Positions 9,275-17,561 are shown, counted from the stretch's first letter. The stretch is 64,000 bases of DNA from Gracilimonas sp. (GCF_017641085.1 NZ_JAEPPI010000001.1:620001-684000); one strand, 5' to 3'. The notes: generated from the sequence alone by a model not told the origin. Program-made: numbers and translations.

Positions 9275-9739
9275 ATGAGCAGCAAAAGTGAACAAGAACG
9301 GGAACGTCTCAAAGAAGAATACAAAGAGCACTATCGGCGTATTAAAGAGGCGAAGGAGCGGCTTAAACGAGCCGAGCAGAAAGGGAAGATCTCCCAGGCA
9401 GTCAATAACATGAATGCCGACAATCTTCTTGGGACTGTTGATGAGTTTCTCGGGAAAGTGCGCGAAAAGGTCTCTAACGTGGAGGCCCGGCTGGATGTAG
9501 CTATGGACAGCCTGGAAGACGAAGACACCACTGCAGGCAGTAAAATTAAAAAAGAAGAGCTTGACGAAGAACTGAAGAAGCAGAAAGCCAAGCAGACTCT
9601 GAAGCAAGTGAAGGCCGAAATGGGCATGCTCTATAATGAGATCGAAAAACATGCCGATGAAATCCGTACTGAGAAAACAATTGGTAACAAAAAGCCGTCT
9701 TCAGATAGCAAAGATAATTCATCAGAACCTGAATCATGA
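9275..9739 (+). CDS. Partial PspA paralogue, coiled-coil protein
   Basis: 154 residues, highly charged and almost wholly helical. Its middle and end track the C-terminal third of the upstream PspA: VEARLDVAMDSL against NEARMEIALDSI, AKQTLKQVKAEMG against AKSLVEQFKMEMG, and a tail KTIGNKKPSS against KTVGNKEKSS. It lacks the N-terminal amphipathic helix and most of the hairpin, so it may cap or modulate PspA polymers (inference). The ATG of the next gene overlaps its stop (ATGA), which supports translational coupling. Confidence 0.8.
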   Translation: MSSKSEQERERLKEEYKEHYRRIKEAKERLKRAEQKGKISQAVNNMNADNLLGTVDEFLGKVREKVSNVEARLDVAMDSLEDEDTTAGSKIKKEELDEELKKQKAKQTLKQVKAEMGMLYNEIEKHADEIRTEKTIGNKKPSSDSKDNSSEPES

Positions 9740-10620
9740 GTGACGAACTGAATATCAATTATACCCGGGAAGCCTTCATGAACCCTATTAACTTAGGGGT
9801 GCTGCTGGTTTCCACGCTCACGGCTTTTTTTATGACCGGCATGGGGGATTTTTCCAGCCTTTTACTCACTTCTGTGTTCGGCCTGGAACTCATGTACCTG
9901 GGCATTGTCCCCAAATTGCCGCGCTTCCGCAAAAAGCTGGAACTGAAGAAGATTAAAGAACGCCATGCAGCCAATAACGAAAAAGAGCTGTTTCAGTCAC
10001 TTGATAATAAGTCGCAGAAACGATTTCTGGTACTGAAGCATCTGGCTAAACTGGTACAGGAAAACTTTGAGAAATTACCATACAGCTCGCAGGGCTTGCT
10101 GGATAATATCGGGAAGAAGATCGATGAGCTGCTCGGAAATTACCTGACCCTGCTTGACCTGATTAAACGATATGAAGTGTATCTGAACACGTCTCTGGAA
10201 AGCAGCCTGAAGGAAGAAGTGATACGGCAAATTGAAGAAATCAAGACGCTGGAATCAGAGAAGTTGAAGCGCACAAAAGCCCGCCGTGTTGCTATTATGC
10301 AAAAGCGACTCAAGAAATTTAACGTGGCCAAAGAGAAATACCTGGTTTGTGAAACGCACCTGGAAACCATTGAAGATGCCGTCAGGTATATCTACGAGCA
10401 GTCTATGACCATGAGCAACCCGGAAGAGATCGGCTTCCAGCTTGATAACCTACTGACCGAAGTAGAAGAAACTTCACAATTGATTGACGACTTAGATCAG
10501 GATATTTTACCCGAGTACACTACCGAATGGGAGAACGACTTGGATTTTGATTCCATTTTGGATGAACTCTCTGATGAGGTACAAACGGAAATAAAACCCG
10601 CTAAGAAAGTCAAAGAATAG
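9736..10620 (+). CDS. Membrane-anchored coiled-coil protein of the pspA operon
   Basis: 294 residues. Two closely spaced hydrophobic segments near the N-terminus (about 16-50, NLGVLLVSTLTAFFMTGMGD and SLLLTSVFGLELMYLGIV) form a probable hairpin anchor. A long cytoplasmic charged coiled coil follows (about 60-290). It overlaps the preceding gene by 4 nt. The context suggests it recruits or anchors the PspA pair at the membrane, analogous to PspB/PspC but unrelated in sequence (inference). No known family recognised. Confidence 0.78.
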   Translation: MSDELNINYTREAFMNPINLGVLLVSTLTAFFMTGMGDFSSLLLTSVFGLELMYLGIVPKLPRFRKKLELKKIKERHAANNEKELFQSLDNKSQKRFLVLKHLAKLVQENFEKLPYSSQGLLDNIGKKIDELLGNYLTLLDLIKRYEVYLNTSLESSLKEEVIRQIEEIKTLESEKLKRTKARRVAIMQKRLKKFNVAKEKYLVCETHLETIEDAVRYIYEQSMTMSNPEEIGFQLDNLLTEVEETSQLIDDLDQDILPEYTTEWENDLDFDSILDELSDEVQTEIKPAKKVKE

Positions 10621-10623
10621 AAT

Positions 10624-11403
10624 ATGGACCAGATTTACGAAACGCTTCTTGTAGAAGTCGATGAATCAGGCATTTGCACGCTTACCATTAACCGCCCCGA
10701 TAAACTCAACGCCCTCAACAATCAGGTGTTGGATGAACTCGACCAGGCTATTGATGACATCAAAGAGAATTATCAGGTTAAGTCGCTGGTGATTACCGGG
10801 GCCGGAGAAAAAGCTTTCGTGGCCGGTGCAGATATCAAAGAGCTGAGCTCGCTGGATCCGGTTTCCGGAGAAAAAGTATCCAAAAAAGGACAGGATATTT
10901 TTCAAAAGATCGAAGACCTGACCATTCCGGTGATCGCAGCCGTAAACGGCTATGCCCTTGGCGGGGGATGTGAACTGGCTATGGCCTGCCATTTAAGAAT
11001 TGCATTCGAAAAAGCCGCTTTCGGGTTGCCGGAAGTCAGCCTGGGACTGATTCCCGGTTATGGCGGAACGCAGCGACTTACCCGGCTTGTAGGTCGCGGT
11101 AAAGCTCTGGAATTAATTATGACCGGCCGACAGGTAAAAGCAGATGAAGCTTTTGAAATCGGTTTGGTAAACCAGGTGACAGAACATTCCGCGATTGATG
11201 AGGCCAAATCAATGCTGACTAAAATCATGAAGCAAGGCCCTTTAGCTATTAAAAACGCTATTCAGGCTGTTCAGGAAGCCGGTTCCGGAAAAGGATTTGA
11301 AACCGAAGCCCGGCTGTTTGGAGAATTATGCGGTACGGCTGATTTTAAGGAAGGTACCGGCGCTTTTCTTGAAAAGAGAAAACCTAATTTCTCCGGTAAA
11401 TAG
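10624..11403 (+). CDS. Enoyl-CoA hydratase / isomerase family protein
   Basis: 259 residues, the usual crotonase length. The oxyanion-hole segments AGADIKEL and YALGGGCELAMAC are present. Both catalytic glutamates of hydratases are in place (GGGCEL and GLPEVSLGLIPGYGGTQRL), so hydration of 2-enoyl-CoA, for example crotonyl-CoA, is likely. The usual ACDIRIA motif reads ACHLRIA. It starts 3 bp after the pspA-operon coiled-coil gene and so is probably on the same transcript, although the functional link is unclear. Cytoplasmic. Confidence 0.88.
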   Translation: MDQIYETLLVEVDESGICTLTINRPDKLNALNNQVLDELDQAIDDIKENYQVKSLVITGAGEKAFVAGADIKELSSLDPVSGEKVSKKGQDIFQKIEDLTIPVIAAVNGYALGGGCELAMACHLRIAFEKAAFGLPEVSLGLIPGYGGTQRLTRLVGRGKALELIMTGRQVKADEAFEIGLVNQVTEHSAIDEAKSMLTKIMKQGPLAIKNAIQAVQEAGSGKGFETEARLFGELCGTADFKEGTGAFLEKRKPNFSGK

Positions 11404-11491
11404 AAACGAACTGATTTTTGAATGAAAGACGAACCTCCATCGGGTAGCACATTTCTTTTTCTCTTCACACCTGATAAAAACGGGGTAAACT

Positions 11492-12769
11492 ATGTTTGAG
11501 TTTGCCCTGATTTTCATAACTGTTCTTCTGAGTGGCTTTTTTTCAGGGTCGGAAATCGCCTTTGTTACGGCTAATAAGCTTAAGCTGGAAGTTGCTTCAC
11601 GCAAGAACAACTTTCTGTCCAACTCAATTGAGTTTTTTACACGCAAACCGGAGACTTTCTTAACTACGACGCTGGTTGGGAATAATATCGTAAATGTGCT
11701 TTATGCTACGTTTATGGCCATATTTCTGGTTGAGCCTATCCAAGTGTACAGCGAAGCCTGGTTTGGTTTGGTCCCTTCTGAAATACAGATCCTGATTATA
11801 CAGACCATTATCGCATCTGTGGTCATTATGTTGTTCGGGGAGATTTTGCCCAAAGCTATTTTCCGGGCACTGGCTGATAATATGATCGCCGTTATTTCGA
11901 TTCCTCTTCGGATTGCCTATTACCTGTTTCGCCCGCTTATCGAAATTTCGAAGGGTTCATCCAATATCCTGATCCGCTGGCTGGTAAGCGATGCAGAGGT
12001 GGTGGAAAGCTACTACCGGAGGCAGGACGTGGAAATGATCTTCAAAGAACTGCGGGACAGCGGGGGGAGTGAAGATATTGACGAGGATGACTCCGAGATT
12101 CTGCATAATGTATTGGAGCTTTCCAATAAGCGGGTTAAAGACTCTATGATACCCCGCATCGAAATTGAAGCGGTTGAAAAAGATGCGCCTATTGAAGAAG
12201 TGCTGAATATGTTTATACAATCCGGCCATTCCAAGCTCCCGGTGTACAGGGAATCTATTGACGATGTGATTGGGGTTGTGTTTGCGCACGATTTTTTCCA
12301 TTCGCCCAAATCCCTGAACGAGATCATACGTCCGGTTAAGCTGGTGCCGTCCAGTAAAAAATCGAAAGCTTTGCTCACCGAATTCCGCCAGTCGAATATG
12401 TCGGTAGCCATCGTTCTGGATGAATATGGAGGCACTGCCGGGATGGTCACCATCGAGGATTTACTGGAAGAGGTAGTGGGTGACATTCAGGACGAATATG
12501 ATGTTGAAGATGAAATTATGAAGAAGCTTTCCGAAAATACCTATGTGGTAAGCGGGAATGTGGAGATCCATGAGCTGATGGAAAAATTTGCAGAAATTGA
12601 ACTTCCGCTGGAACCTTCTCAGTACGATACCGTAGCGGGATTCATAATCAATCATTTAGGGCGTATTCCAAAAGTAAATGAGGAAGTGGTGATTGAGGGC
12701 AAAAAATTCATTATCAGTAAAGCCACACCCAGCCGCATTGAAACGGTTAAGCTCATTTTAATCGAGTAA
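11492..12769 (+). CDS. CNNM/CorC (HlyC) family transmembrane protein with CBS pair
   Basis: 425 residues. The N-terminal DUF21/CNNM membrane domain (about 1-190, several helices, with the SGSEIAF signature) is followed by two CBS repeats (about 205-325, MIPRIEIEAV and VAIVLDEYGGTAGMVTIEDLLEE) and a CorC_HlyC domain to the C-terminus. Such proteins are linked to Mg2+ or Co2+ transport and homeostasis, with the CBS pair sensing adenine nucleotides. A typical RBS is seen (GGGGTAAACTATG). A perfect inverted repeat follows the stop. Confidence 0.88.
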   Translation: MFEFALIFITVLLSGFFSGSEIAFVTANKLKLEVASRKNNFLSNSIEFFTRKPETFLTTTLVGNNIVNVLYATFMAIFLVEPIQVYSEAWFGLVPSEIQILIIQTIIASVVIMLFGEILPKAIFRALADNMIAVISIPLRIAYYLFRPLIEISKGSSNILIRWLVSDAEVVESYYRRQDVEMIFKELRDSGGSEDIDEDDSEILHNVLELSNKRVKDSMIPRIEIEAVEKDAPIEEVLNMFIQSGHSKLPVYRESIDDVIGVVFAHDFFHSPKSLNEIIRPVKLVPSSKKSKALLTEFRQSNMSVAIVLDEYGGTAGMVTIEDLLEEVVGDIQDEYDVEDEIMKKLSENTYVVSGNVEIHELMEKFAEIELPLEPSQYDTVAGFIINHLGRIPKVNEEVVIEGKKFIISKATPSRIETVKLILIE

Positions 12770-12773
12770 TTAT

Positions 12774-12833
12774 GTGTTTACGTGCGAACGTGTTTACAAA
12801 TGGAAATCTATAAACACGTTCGCACGTAAACAC
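12774..12833. repeat. Perfect 23-bp inverted repeat with 14-nt loop
   Basis: Arms at 12774-12796 and 12811-12833 are exact reverse complements; the loop is 12797-12810. Each arm contains two copies of the heptamer GTGTTTA (or its complement) around CGTGCGAAC. It sits 4 bp after the CorC-like stop and 26 bp before the AAA ATPase start. No T-run follows, so it is not a classical terminator. It could be an mRNA-stabilising or processing hairpin, or a mobile repeat. Confidence 0.9.
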
Positions 12834-12859
12834 CTTCACACTTTCATAACGTAAAACAC

Positions 12860-14572
12860 ATGTTTGATCACTATCCAAAATGGTCGCGCGAATTTGCCCG
12901 GAAGTATCTGAGCAGAACCATTAATCAGTTTATACTGCACGGAAACGTTCATGACCTGGTTTCTCTGAAAACCGATGAAGGAACGGAATTTCACCGCCTT
13001 AAATCCTTTCTCTCGGATGAATTTTTCGGGGCTCGTGACTTTGTGATTTTCTATGACCGCGCTTCCGGTATCTATTTTCGGGATAAAGAGTCTCAGGCTG
13101 ATTTCAATCAGGCCATTGCCGGGCGGGATAGTTTGGTGGGCACCGAATACGCCAAGAAAATGCCGAAAGACCCGGTTCGGGTGATGTCGCTGCTGGAGCA
13201 GTATTTCCGTCTCCGCCTCGATCAAAAGAAAAGTGTGGCACTGATCATCGATTATGCCGAGACCATTGTGCCAATGAGTGATGCAGCTTCTATCGGGAAT
13301 GAAGACCGGACTTCCATGGTCTATTTATCGCGATGGGCCCATGACCCTATGTTCCTGGCTTCCGATTTTACCACCGTGATGATAACCGAGAACCTGGCCG
13401 ACCTGAACAAAACACTGGTCCAAAACCCTTACACCACGGATATTAAAATTGATATCCCCGCCGAGCAGGAACGAAGAGATTTTATTGACTACGAAACCCG
13501 GGATGACACCTGGAAAGATATTTCGGAAGTGAAACCGGAGATTGTAGCTCAGCAAACGGCAGGCTTGAATTTTGTAAACATCCGGAGCGTGTTATCTCAT
13601 GCCCGGGAGAATAAAGAAAAGATCACCTTTGACGGCTTATCCGAAACCAAAAAGGAACTGATTGAAGCAGAAGCATACGGACTGCTGGAGTTCGTGGAAA
13701 CCGAGTACTCGCTGGATAATGTGGCCGGACATACCCATGTGAAAAAGCATTTACGCCAATCCGTTAAAGCGCTGAAAGCCGGCCGGCAGGATGTAATGCC
13801 CATGGGATATCTGGTTTGTGGTCCGGTGGGAACCGGTAAAACCTTTTTAGTGACCTGTTTTGCCAGCGAAGTGGGCATCCCGATGGTGAAACTCAAAAAC
13901 TTCCGAAGCCAATGGCAAGGGGTTACCGAAGGGAATCTGGAGAAGATACTTTCATTGCTTAAAGCTATGGCCCCTGTAGCGGTTATGATTGATGAAGCCG
14001 ACGCCTACCTTGGCGACCGTGATGCAAGCGGGGACAGCGGAGTTTCAAGTCGCGTATTCTCACAGATCGCTACCTTTATGAGTGATACCACCAACCGCGG
14101 ACGCATTGTCTGGTTCCTGATGACGGCCCGACCTGACCTCATGCCTATTGACCTGAAACGACAGGGAAGAGCCGAGGAACACCTTGCCCTGTTCCCGCCT
14201 CATACCAATGAAGAACGCGTGGAACTTTTTGAAGCCATGCGGAAGAAAACCGGCCTTCAGATGACTGAGAAATACATTCCTGCGGTAATCGAAGAAGGCT
14301 TTAAAACCTTTTCCGGTGCAGATATGGAAGCAGCTTTAACCCGGGCCAAATTCCGTGCAGCTGCAGAAGGCAAGAAGAAAGTAACCCCGGAAGTCCTGGA
14401 TGCTGCACTGGCCGATTTCCTTCCGCCAACCTATCCGGAGGAAGTAGAGCTTCAGACCTTGAGTGCCGTCATTGAATGTACGTCCAAGGAATTACTGCCT
14501 GAACGATACCGGGATATGAACCGGGATGAAATTCTCTCAAAAATTGACGAATTGAAGTTTCGGGTGGGTTAA
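12860..14572 (+). CDS. AAA ATPase with degenerate N-terminal AAA-like domain
   Basis: 570 residues. The C-terminal half is an active-looking AAA module: Walker A GPVGTGKT (about 320-327), Walker B VAVMIDEADAY (about 373), and arginine-finger-like DLKRQGRAEEHL. The N-terminal half (about 1-270) opens with KYLSRTINQFILHGNVHDLV and has an ALIIDYAE strand that mimics a Walker B without a P-loop. This two-domain plan recalls Ycf46-like ATPases (recollection). No protease or nuclease domain is attached. It likely remodels a protein partner, but the substrate is unknown. Followed by a strong terminator. Confidence 0.8.
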   Translation: MFDHYPKWSREFARKYLSRTINQFILHGNVHDLVSLKTDEGTEFHRLKSFLSDEFFGARDFVIFYDRASGIYFRDKESQADFNQAIAGRDSLVGTEYAKKMPKDPVRVMSLLEQYFRLRLDQKKSVALIIDYAETIVPMSDAASIGNEDRTSMVYLSRWAHDPMFLASDFTTVMITENLADLNKTLVQNPYTTDIKIDIPAEQERRDFIDYETRDDTWKDISEVKPEIVAQQTAGLNFVNIRSVLSHARENKEKITFDGLSETKKELIEAEAYGLLEFVETEYSLDNVAGHTHVKKHLRQSVKALKAGRQDVMPMGYLVCGPVGTGKTFLVTCFASEVGIPMVKLKNFRSQWQGVTEGNLEKILSLLKAMAPVAVMIDEADAYLGDRDASGDSGVSSRVFSQIATFMSDTTNRGRIVWFLMTARPDLMPIDLKRQGRAEEHLALFPPHTNEERVELFEAMRKKTGLQMTEKYIPAVIEEGFKTFSGADMEAALTRAKFRAAAEGKKKVTPEVLDAALADFLPPTYPEEVELQTLSAVIECTSKELLPERYRDMNRDEILSKIDELKFRVG

Positions 14573-14608
14573 GGTTTAATTCCCCAAAAAAACTAAAACT
14601 TTTGGTTG

Positions 14609-14641
14609 AAGCAGCCTGAAATAATTTGGGCTGCTTTTTTG
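14609..14641 (+). terminator. Rho-independent terminator of the AAA ATPase gene
   Basis: Arms AAGCAGCC (14609-14616) and GGCTGCTT (14629-14636) pair perfectly around a 12-nt loop and are followed by a run of T. It lies 37 bp after the stop. Confidence 0.88.
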
Positions 14642-14651
14642 CTATCAGGAC

Positions 14652-14759
14652 ATGAGTGCCGTAATTCTGCTTTTTGCTGATTCTGCTACTACGGAATCAG
14701 TCGAAACAGAGAATGGCAAGCAGGTTACCGAACAACGTAAAATGCTGCTGGTGAAGTAG
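14652..14759 (+). pseudogene. Displaced C-terminal tail of a T9SS sorting domain
   Basis: A 35-codon frame ends ENGKQVTEQRKMLLVK and a TAG. This is the same ending as the intact sorting-domain protein at 16763-17410, and the nucleotides are about 97 percent identical from 14704 to 14814. The residues before it (FADSATTESVE) do not match that protein. I read it as a relic left by recombination at this locus rather than as a gene. Confidence 0.7.
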
Positions 14760-14814
14760 AAGGTTCTTTTGTACTGGAAGCCGGAGCTTCCAAAAGGCGT
14801 TCCGAACGAGGACG
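14704..14814 (+). repeat. Direct repeat, copy A (111 bp)
   Basis: Matches 17355-17465 with three mismatches in 111 positions by eye. It covers the last codons of a T9SS tail, the stop codon and about 55 bp beyond it (GCCGGAGCTTCCAAAAGGCG segment). The two copies bracket an AT-rich mosaic segment of about 2.5 kb. Confidence 0.9.
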
Positions 14815-14829
14815 AAAGAAGATATTTCG

Positions 14830-15837
14830 GTGACCATTCAACCATCTATCCAGATTGAAATAATGTTACCAGATTCAGCTCAGGTTTGGCCATCTATACC
14901 TCAAGGTGGAGCGAGTACTTTATTTGATTTTGCACAAGTAGATAATACAATTGGAGAAATAATTGTGAAAATGTTTAATAGTGGTAGCCCAATATCTGAC
15001 CAAGGGGTGACCATTAGTACTGAATGGATTGAAGGTTCCGGAGGCCATAATCATAGTGGTGGAAATGATCTTGCACAGCCCCCACAAAATATAATGGGTT
15101 GGATAGTAGATATAGCAGAAGCTGATTCAGCTCAAGGGCGAATAGAAACCGTTACTAATGAAGATGGGGAGATACGATTGAGATATAGGGCACCTGAATT
15201 TGGAGGAAAGATCAGAATGGTGGCCCAAACAAATATCAATAGAGATACGTTGTTTGCAGACGATACGCTTGCAGTAAAAGTACCTGGTTTGGTTCTTTTA
15301 CCTAATGGAAATAACTTATCAAAAGTAGGGGGAACGCCTCGCCACCATGGGCCACGCGTTGATTCACGATATCAAAACAACAGATCTCCAGATAATAATC
15401 ACTTTGGCACACAAGAATTTGTGGATAGTTTGATTTCGTTAGCTAATAATTGGGCTAATCTTGTAGCATCTGATTCTGAGCAAGATGATAGACAAGTACC
15501 ATTGAATATTAACGATTTAAGTTTACCAAATGGAGGAAAGTTTGACCTTGAAGGTAGATGGTTAACGAGATTGCATCGTGCGGCCCACGATTATCACAGG
15601 GTAGGACGAGATGCTGATATCAGAACAACAAGAAAATTTCCAATAGGTAACGGGAGAAATGGTGTACTTCTTACCAGGCTTTTAGATGGAAATGGTACCC
15701 CAGTACTCGATACAGAAGGGAATGAAGTCTATGTAAACAGGGCTTTCCAACGACAGATAATTTTACATGGTGCAAACCGGAAATCTGGAATTCATGGTAG
15801 TGGTAAAAATGAACATTATCATGTTTACTTCTATTAA
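14830..15837 (+). CDS. LAS-type (M15/hedgehog-fold-like) metallopeptidase, probably 5'-truncated
   Basis: 335 residues from a GTG; the frame stays open back to 14755 without a signal peptide. The N-terminal part (about 1-150) looks like a bacterial Ig-like or carboxypeptidase-regulatory domain (NEDGEIRLRYRAPEFGGKIRM). The C-terminal part contains GGKFDLEGRW, then HRVGRDADIR and finally EHYHVYFY. These give the HxxGxDxDI and HxH zinc-ligand pattern of LAS peptidases that cut peptidoglycan peptides. The family is normally exported, so loss of the leader and the start inside a repeat junction argue for truncation. The gene is clearly AT-richer than its neighbours. It may be inactive as a secreted enzyme. 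Confidence 0.6.
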   Translation: MTIQPSIQIEIMLPDSAQVWPSIPQGGASTLFDFAQVDNTIGEIIVKMFNSGSPISDQGVTISTEWIEGSGGHNHSGGNDLAQPPQNIMGWIVDIAEADSAQGRIETVTNEDGEIRLRYRAPEFGGKIRMVAQTNINRDTLFADDTLAVKVPGLVLLPNGNNLSKVGGTPRHHGPRVDSRYQNNRSPDNNHFGTQEFVDSLISLANNWANLVASDSEQDDRQVPLNINDLSLPNGGKFDLEGRWLTRLHRAAHDYHRVGRDADIRTTRKFPIGNGRNGVLLTRLLDGNGTPVLDTEGNEVYVNRAFQRQIILHGANRKSGIHGSGKNEHYHVYFY

Positions 15838-15852
15838 TTAGTAGACGTTATT

Positions 15853-16761
15853 ATGAAATATCTCAAATTTATAGTGCCAATTCTGTTAGTCTATACTTCT
15901 CAAAATGTTTTTGGTCAGCAGATAATAAATCAATTAACCTTTGATACTGAAAAGGGCTATTTCAGAATAATCTATCAATGGGAAAGCAATGATTCCCTTT
16001 TTACTGGAACAGTAATGCCTGGTGATAATGTATCTCCAAGGATTTTAGCGGACGTAAAATCATTGTCAACGGGACAGTTCGAATACTCATATACCATAAA
16101 TAATCAAATGGATGCACTTTACCCATTATATGAGTTTTCTATACTATTAGATGAACCTGTTAATGAAATTTTAACACCTAATAATCAATGGGATGGTAGT
16201 TATTTAAGTCGATATAGGGAGACATCTTGGGCGAAAGTTGGGGGAGATATTCCAGGAATTTCTTCTGGCGATACTTTGAATGGGTTTTCATATGTTAGTA
16301 ATGGGATACCTTCTATAAAGAACAGCTACTCAAAGAATTATGTGTGGTATTCTTTTCCCTCAGAGCCTCAAGGACCTACAGGGAGGTTAGGTGAAGTGGT
16401 TGATTCATTACTCACTTTAAAAAGTGGGGTTTTGAAGAAAACCCTAGGTCCTTGGAGCCCTAATCCTACTATGAATCTTATTTCCTTTACCGACTCTCTC
16501 GAGACTTTTCGTTACCGCTCCTGCGAAGAACTGGGCTGGATTACCAACCAGGGTATCTGCAACAGCCTGCAGGTAAAACTTCGTAATTTCCGCAGACACC
16601 TTGAACGGGATAAACCCAAGCAGGCCCGGAACGTGCTCCATGCATTTATCAATCAGGTTGAAGCTCAGCGGGGGAAGCATATTACCGAAGAGGGGTATGC
16701 GCTGCTGTATTTTAATGCGGAGTATTTGATGGATAAGCTGGATTCCGGCAGGGGGAACTGA
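15853..16761 (+). CDS. Secreted protein with FIMAH-like C-terminal domain, composite gene
   Basis: 302 residues. A signal peptide (MKYLKFIVPILLVYTSQNVFGQ) precedes about 190 residues without recognisable family. From about residue 215 (SLETFRYRSCEELGW) the chain becomes helical and contains ARNVLHAFINQVEAQRGKHI, the signature of a FIMAH-type domain found at the end of many secreted Bacteroidota/Firmicutes proteins. Base composition changes abruptly at about 16,490: AT-rich before, host-like after. This suggests a new N-terminus joined to a resident C-terminus. Probably co-transcribed with the sorting-domain protein 1 bp downstream. Confidence 0.7.
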   Translation: MKYLKFIVPILLVYTSQNVFGQQIINQLTFDTEKGYFRIIYQWESNDSLFTGTVMPGDNVSPRILADVKSLSTGQFEYSYTINNQMDALYPLYEFSILLDEPVNEILTPNNQWDGSYLSRYRETSWAKVGGDIPGISSGDTLNGFSYVSNGIPSIKNSYSKNYVWYSFPSEPQGPTGRLGEVVDSLLTLKSGVLKKTLGPWSPNPTMNLISFTDSLETFRYRSCEELGWITNQGICNSLQVKLRNFRRHLERDKPKQARNVLHAFINQVEAQRGKHITEEGYALLYFNAEYLMDKLDSGRGN

Positions 16762-16762
16762 A

Positions 16763-17410
16763 ATGAATTTTTTCAAAGCTTTTGCCCTGATCATTACAGC
16801 TATCATTGGAACATTTCCGGCTGCGGCTCAAACTTATACCATTCCTTTTGCCAGTAAAGGAAATACGCTTCAACTGGAAGTGGTAAATTCCGGTCAGGAA
16901 AATGGCCAAGACCTTTTAGTACAAGCCGTAGAAATCCCGGATTGGATATCTCTTTCAGCTGATGAACTGCATTTAGATAATATTTCATCCGGTGATAGCC
17001 AAATAATCACCTTCCGGTTTGATGCGGGTGAGAAGGTTGAAGTGGGAGAGGTTTATGCGCTTACCTTTCAGATCACTCAACAGGGGAGAGTTATAGGAGA
17101 AAAGAATTTCCAACTCGCAAGCGATGCTCCGGCCGATTTTAAGCTATTTGCCAACTTTCCGAATCCGTTTAACCCGGCCACGACTATTTCTTATCAGCTT
17201 CCGGAGCAGACCAAAGTGACGGTTCAAATTTTTAATATTCTTGGACAGTTGGTGAGCGAACCGGTGAATGCCTCACAAAAACCCGGTAAATACCAGTTCC
17301 GGTGGAATGCTTCCTCCTATGCCAGCGGAGTGTATTTGTATCGTTTTGTTGGGAAAACAGAGAGTGGCAAGCAGGTTACCGAACAACGTAAAATGCTGCT
17401 GGTGAAGTAG
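16763..17410 (+). CDS. Secreted protein with T9SS sorting domain
   Basis: 215 residues. A signal peptide ending AAAQ is followed by a short beta domain (about 22-125), then NFPNPFNPATTISYQL (about 131) and a full sorting domain ending RKMLLVK. Nothing beyond the small N-terminal domain suggests an enzyme; it may be a stub that carries the sorting signal for this locus or a structural surface protein. A GGGGGAA ribosome-binding site overlaps the end of the upstream gene. Its 3' end is duplicated 2.6 kb upstream. Confidence 0.8.
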   Translation: MNFFKAFALIITAIIGTFPAAAQTYTIPFASKGNTLQLEVVNSGQENGQDLLVQAVEIPDWISLSADELHLDNISSGDSQIITFRFDAGEKVEVGEVYALTFQITQQGRVIGEKNFQLASDAPADFKLFANFPNPFNPATTISYQLPEQTKVTVQIFNILGQLVSEPVNASQKPGKYQFRWNASSYASGVYLYRFVGKTESGKQVTEQRKMLLVK

Positions 17411-17465
17411 AAGGTTCTTTTGTACTGAAAGCCGGAGCTTCCAAAAGGCGTACCGAACGAGGACG
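17355..17465 (+). repeat. Direct repeat, copy B (111 bp)
   Basis: Downstream partner of 14704-14814 (three mismatches). It includes the last 18 codons of the intact sorting-domain gene plus its 3' flank, so this copy is probably the original. Confidence 0.9.
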
Positions 17466-17467
17466 TT

Positions 17468-17526
17468 CGGAACGAGAACAACGTGGATGCTCGGAACGAG
17501 AACAACGTGGATGCTCGGAACGAGAA
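17468..17526. repeat. 24-bp tandem repeat, about 2.4 copies
   Basis: The unit CGGAACGAGAACAACGTGGATGCT minus its last bases recurs at 17468-17491, 17492-17515 and, partially, 17516-17526. It lies in the convergent intergenic gap between the sorting-domain gene and pfkA. No terminator is obvious here. Confidence 0.85.
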
Positions 17527-17561
17527 AAAGTAGTCAACAAGTGCTGCTATAATTCTCGGTA

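Noticed and set aside
17468-17526. Tandem repeat as a CRISPR-like array
   Set aside because: The units are contiguous without unique spacers, and no cas gene is present.
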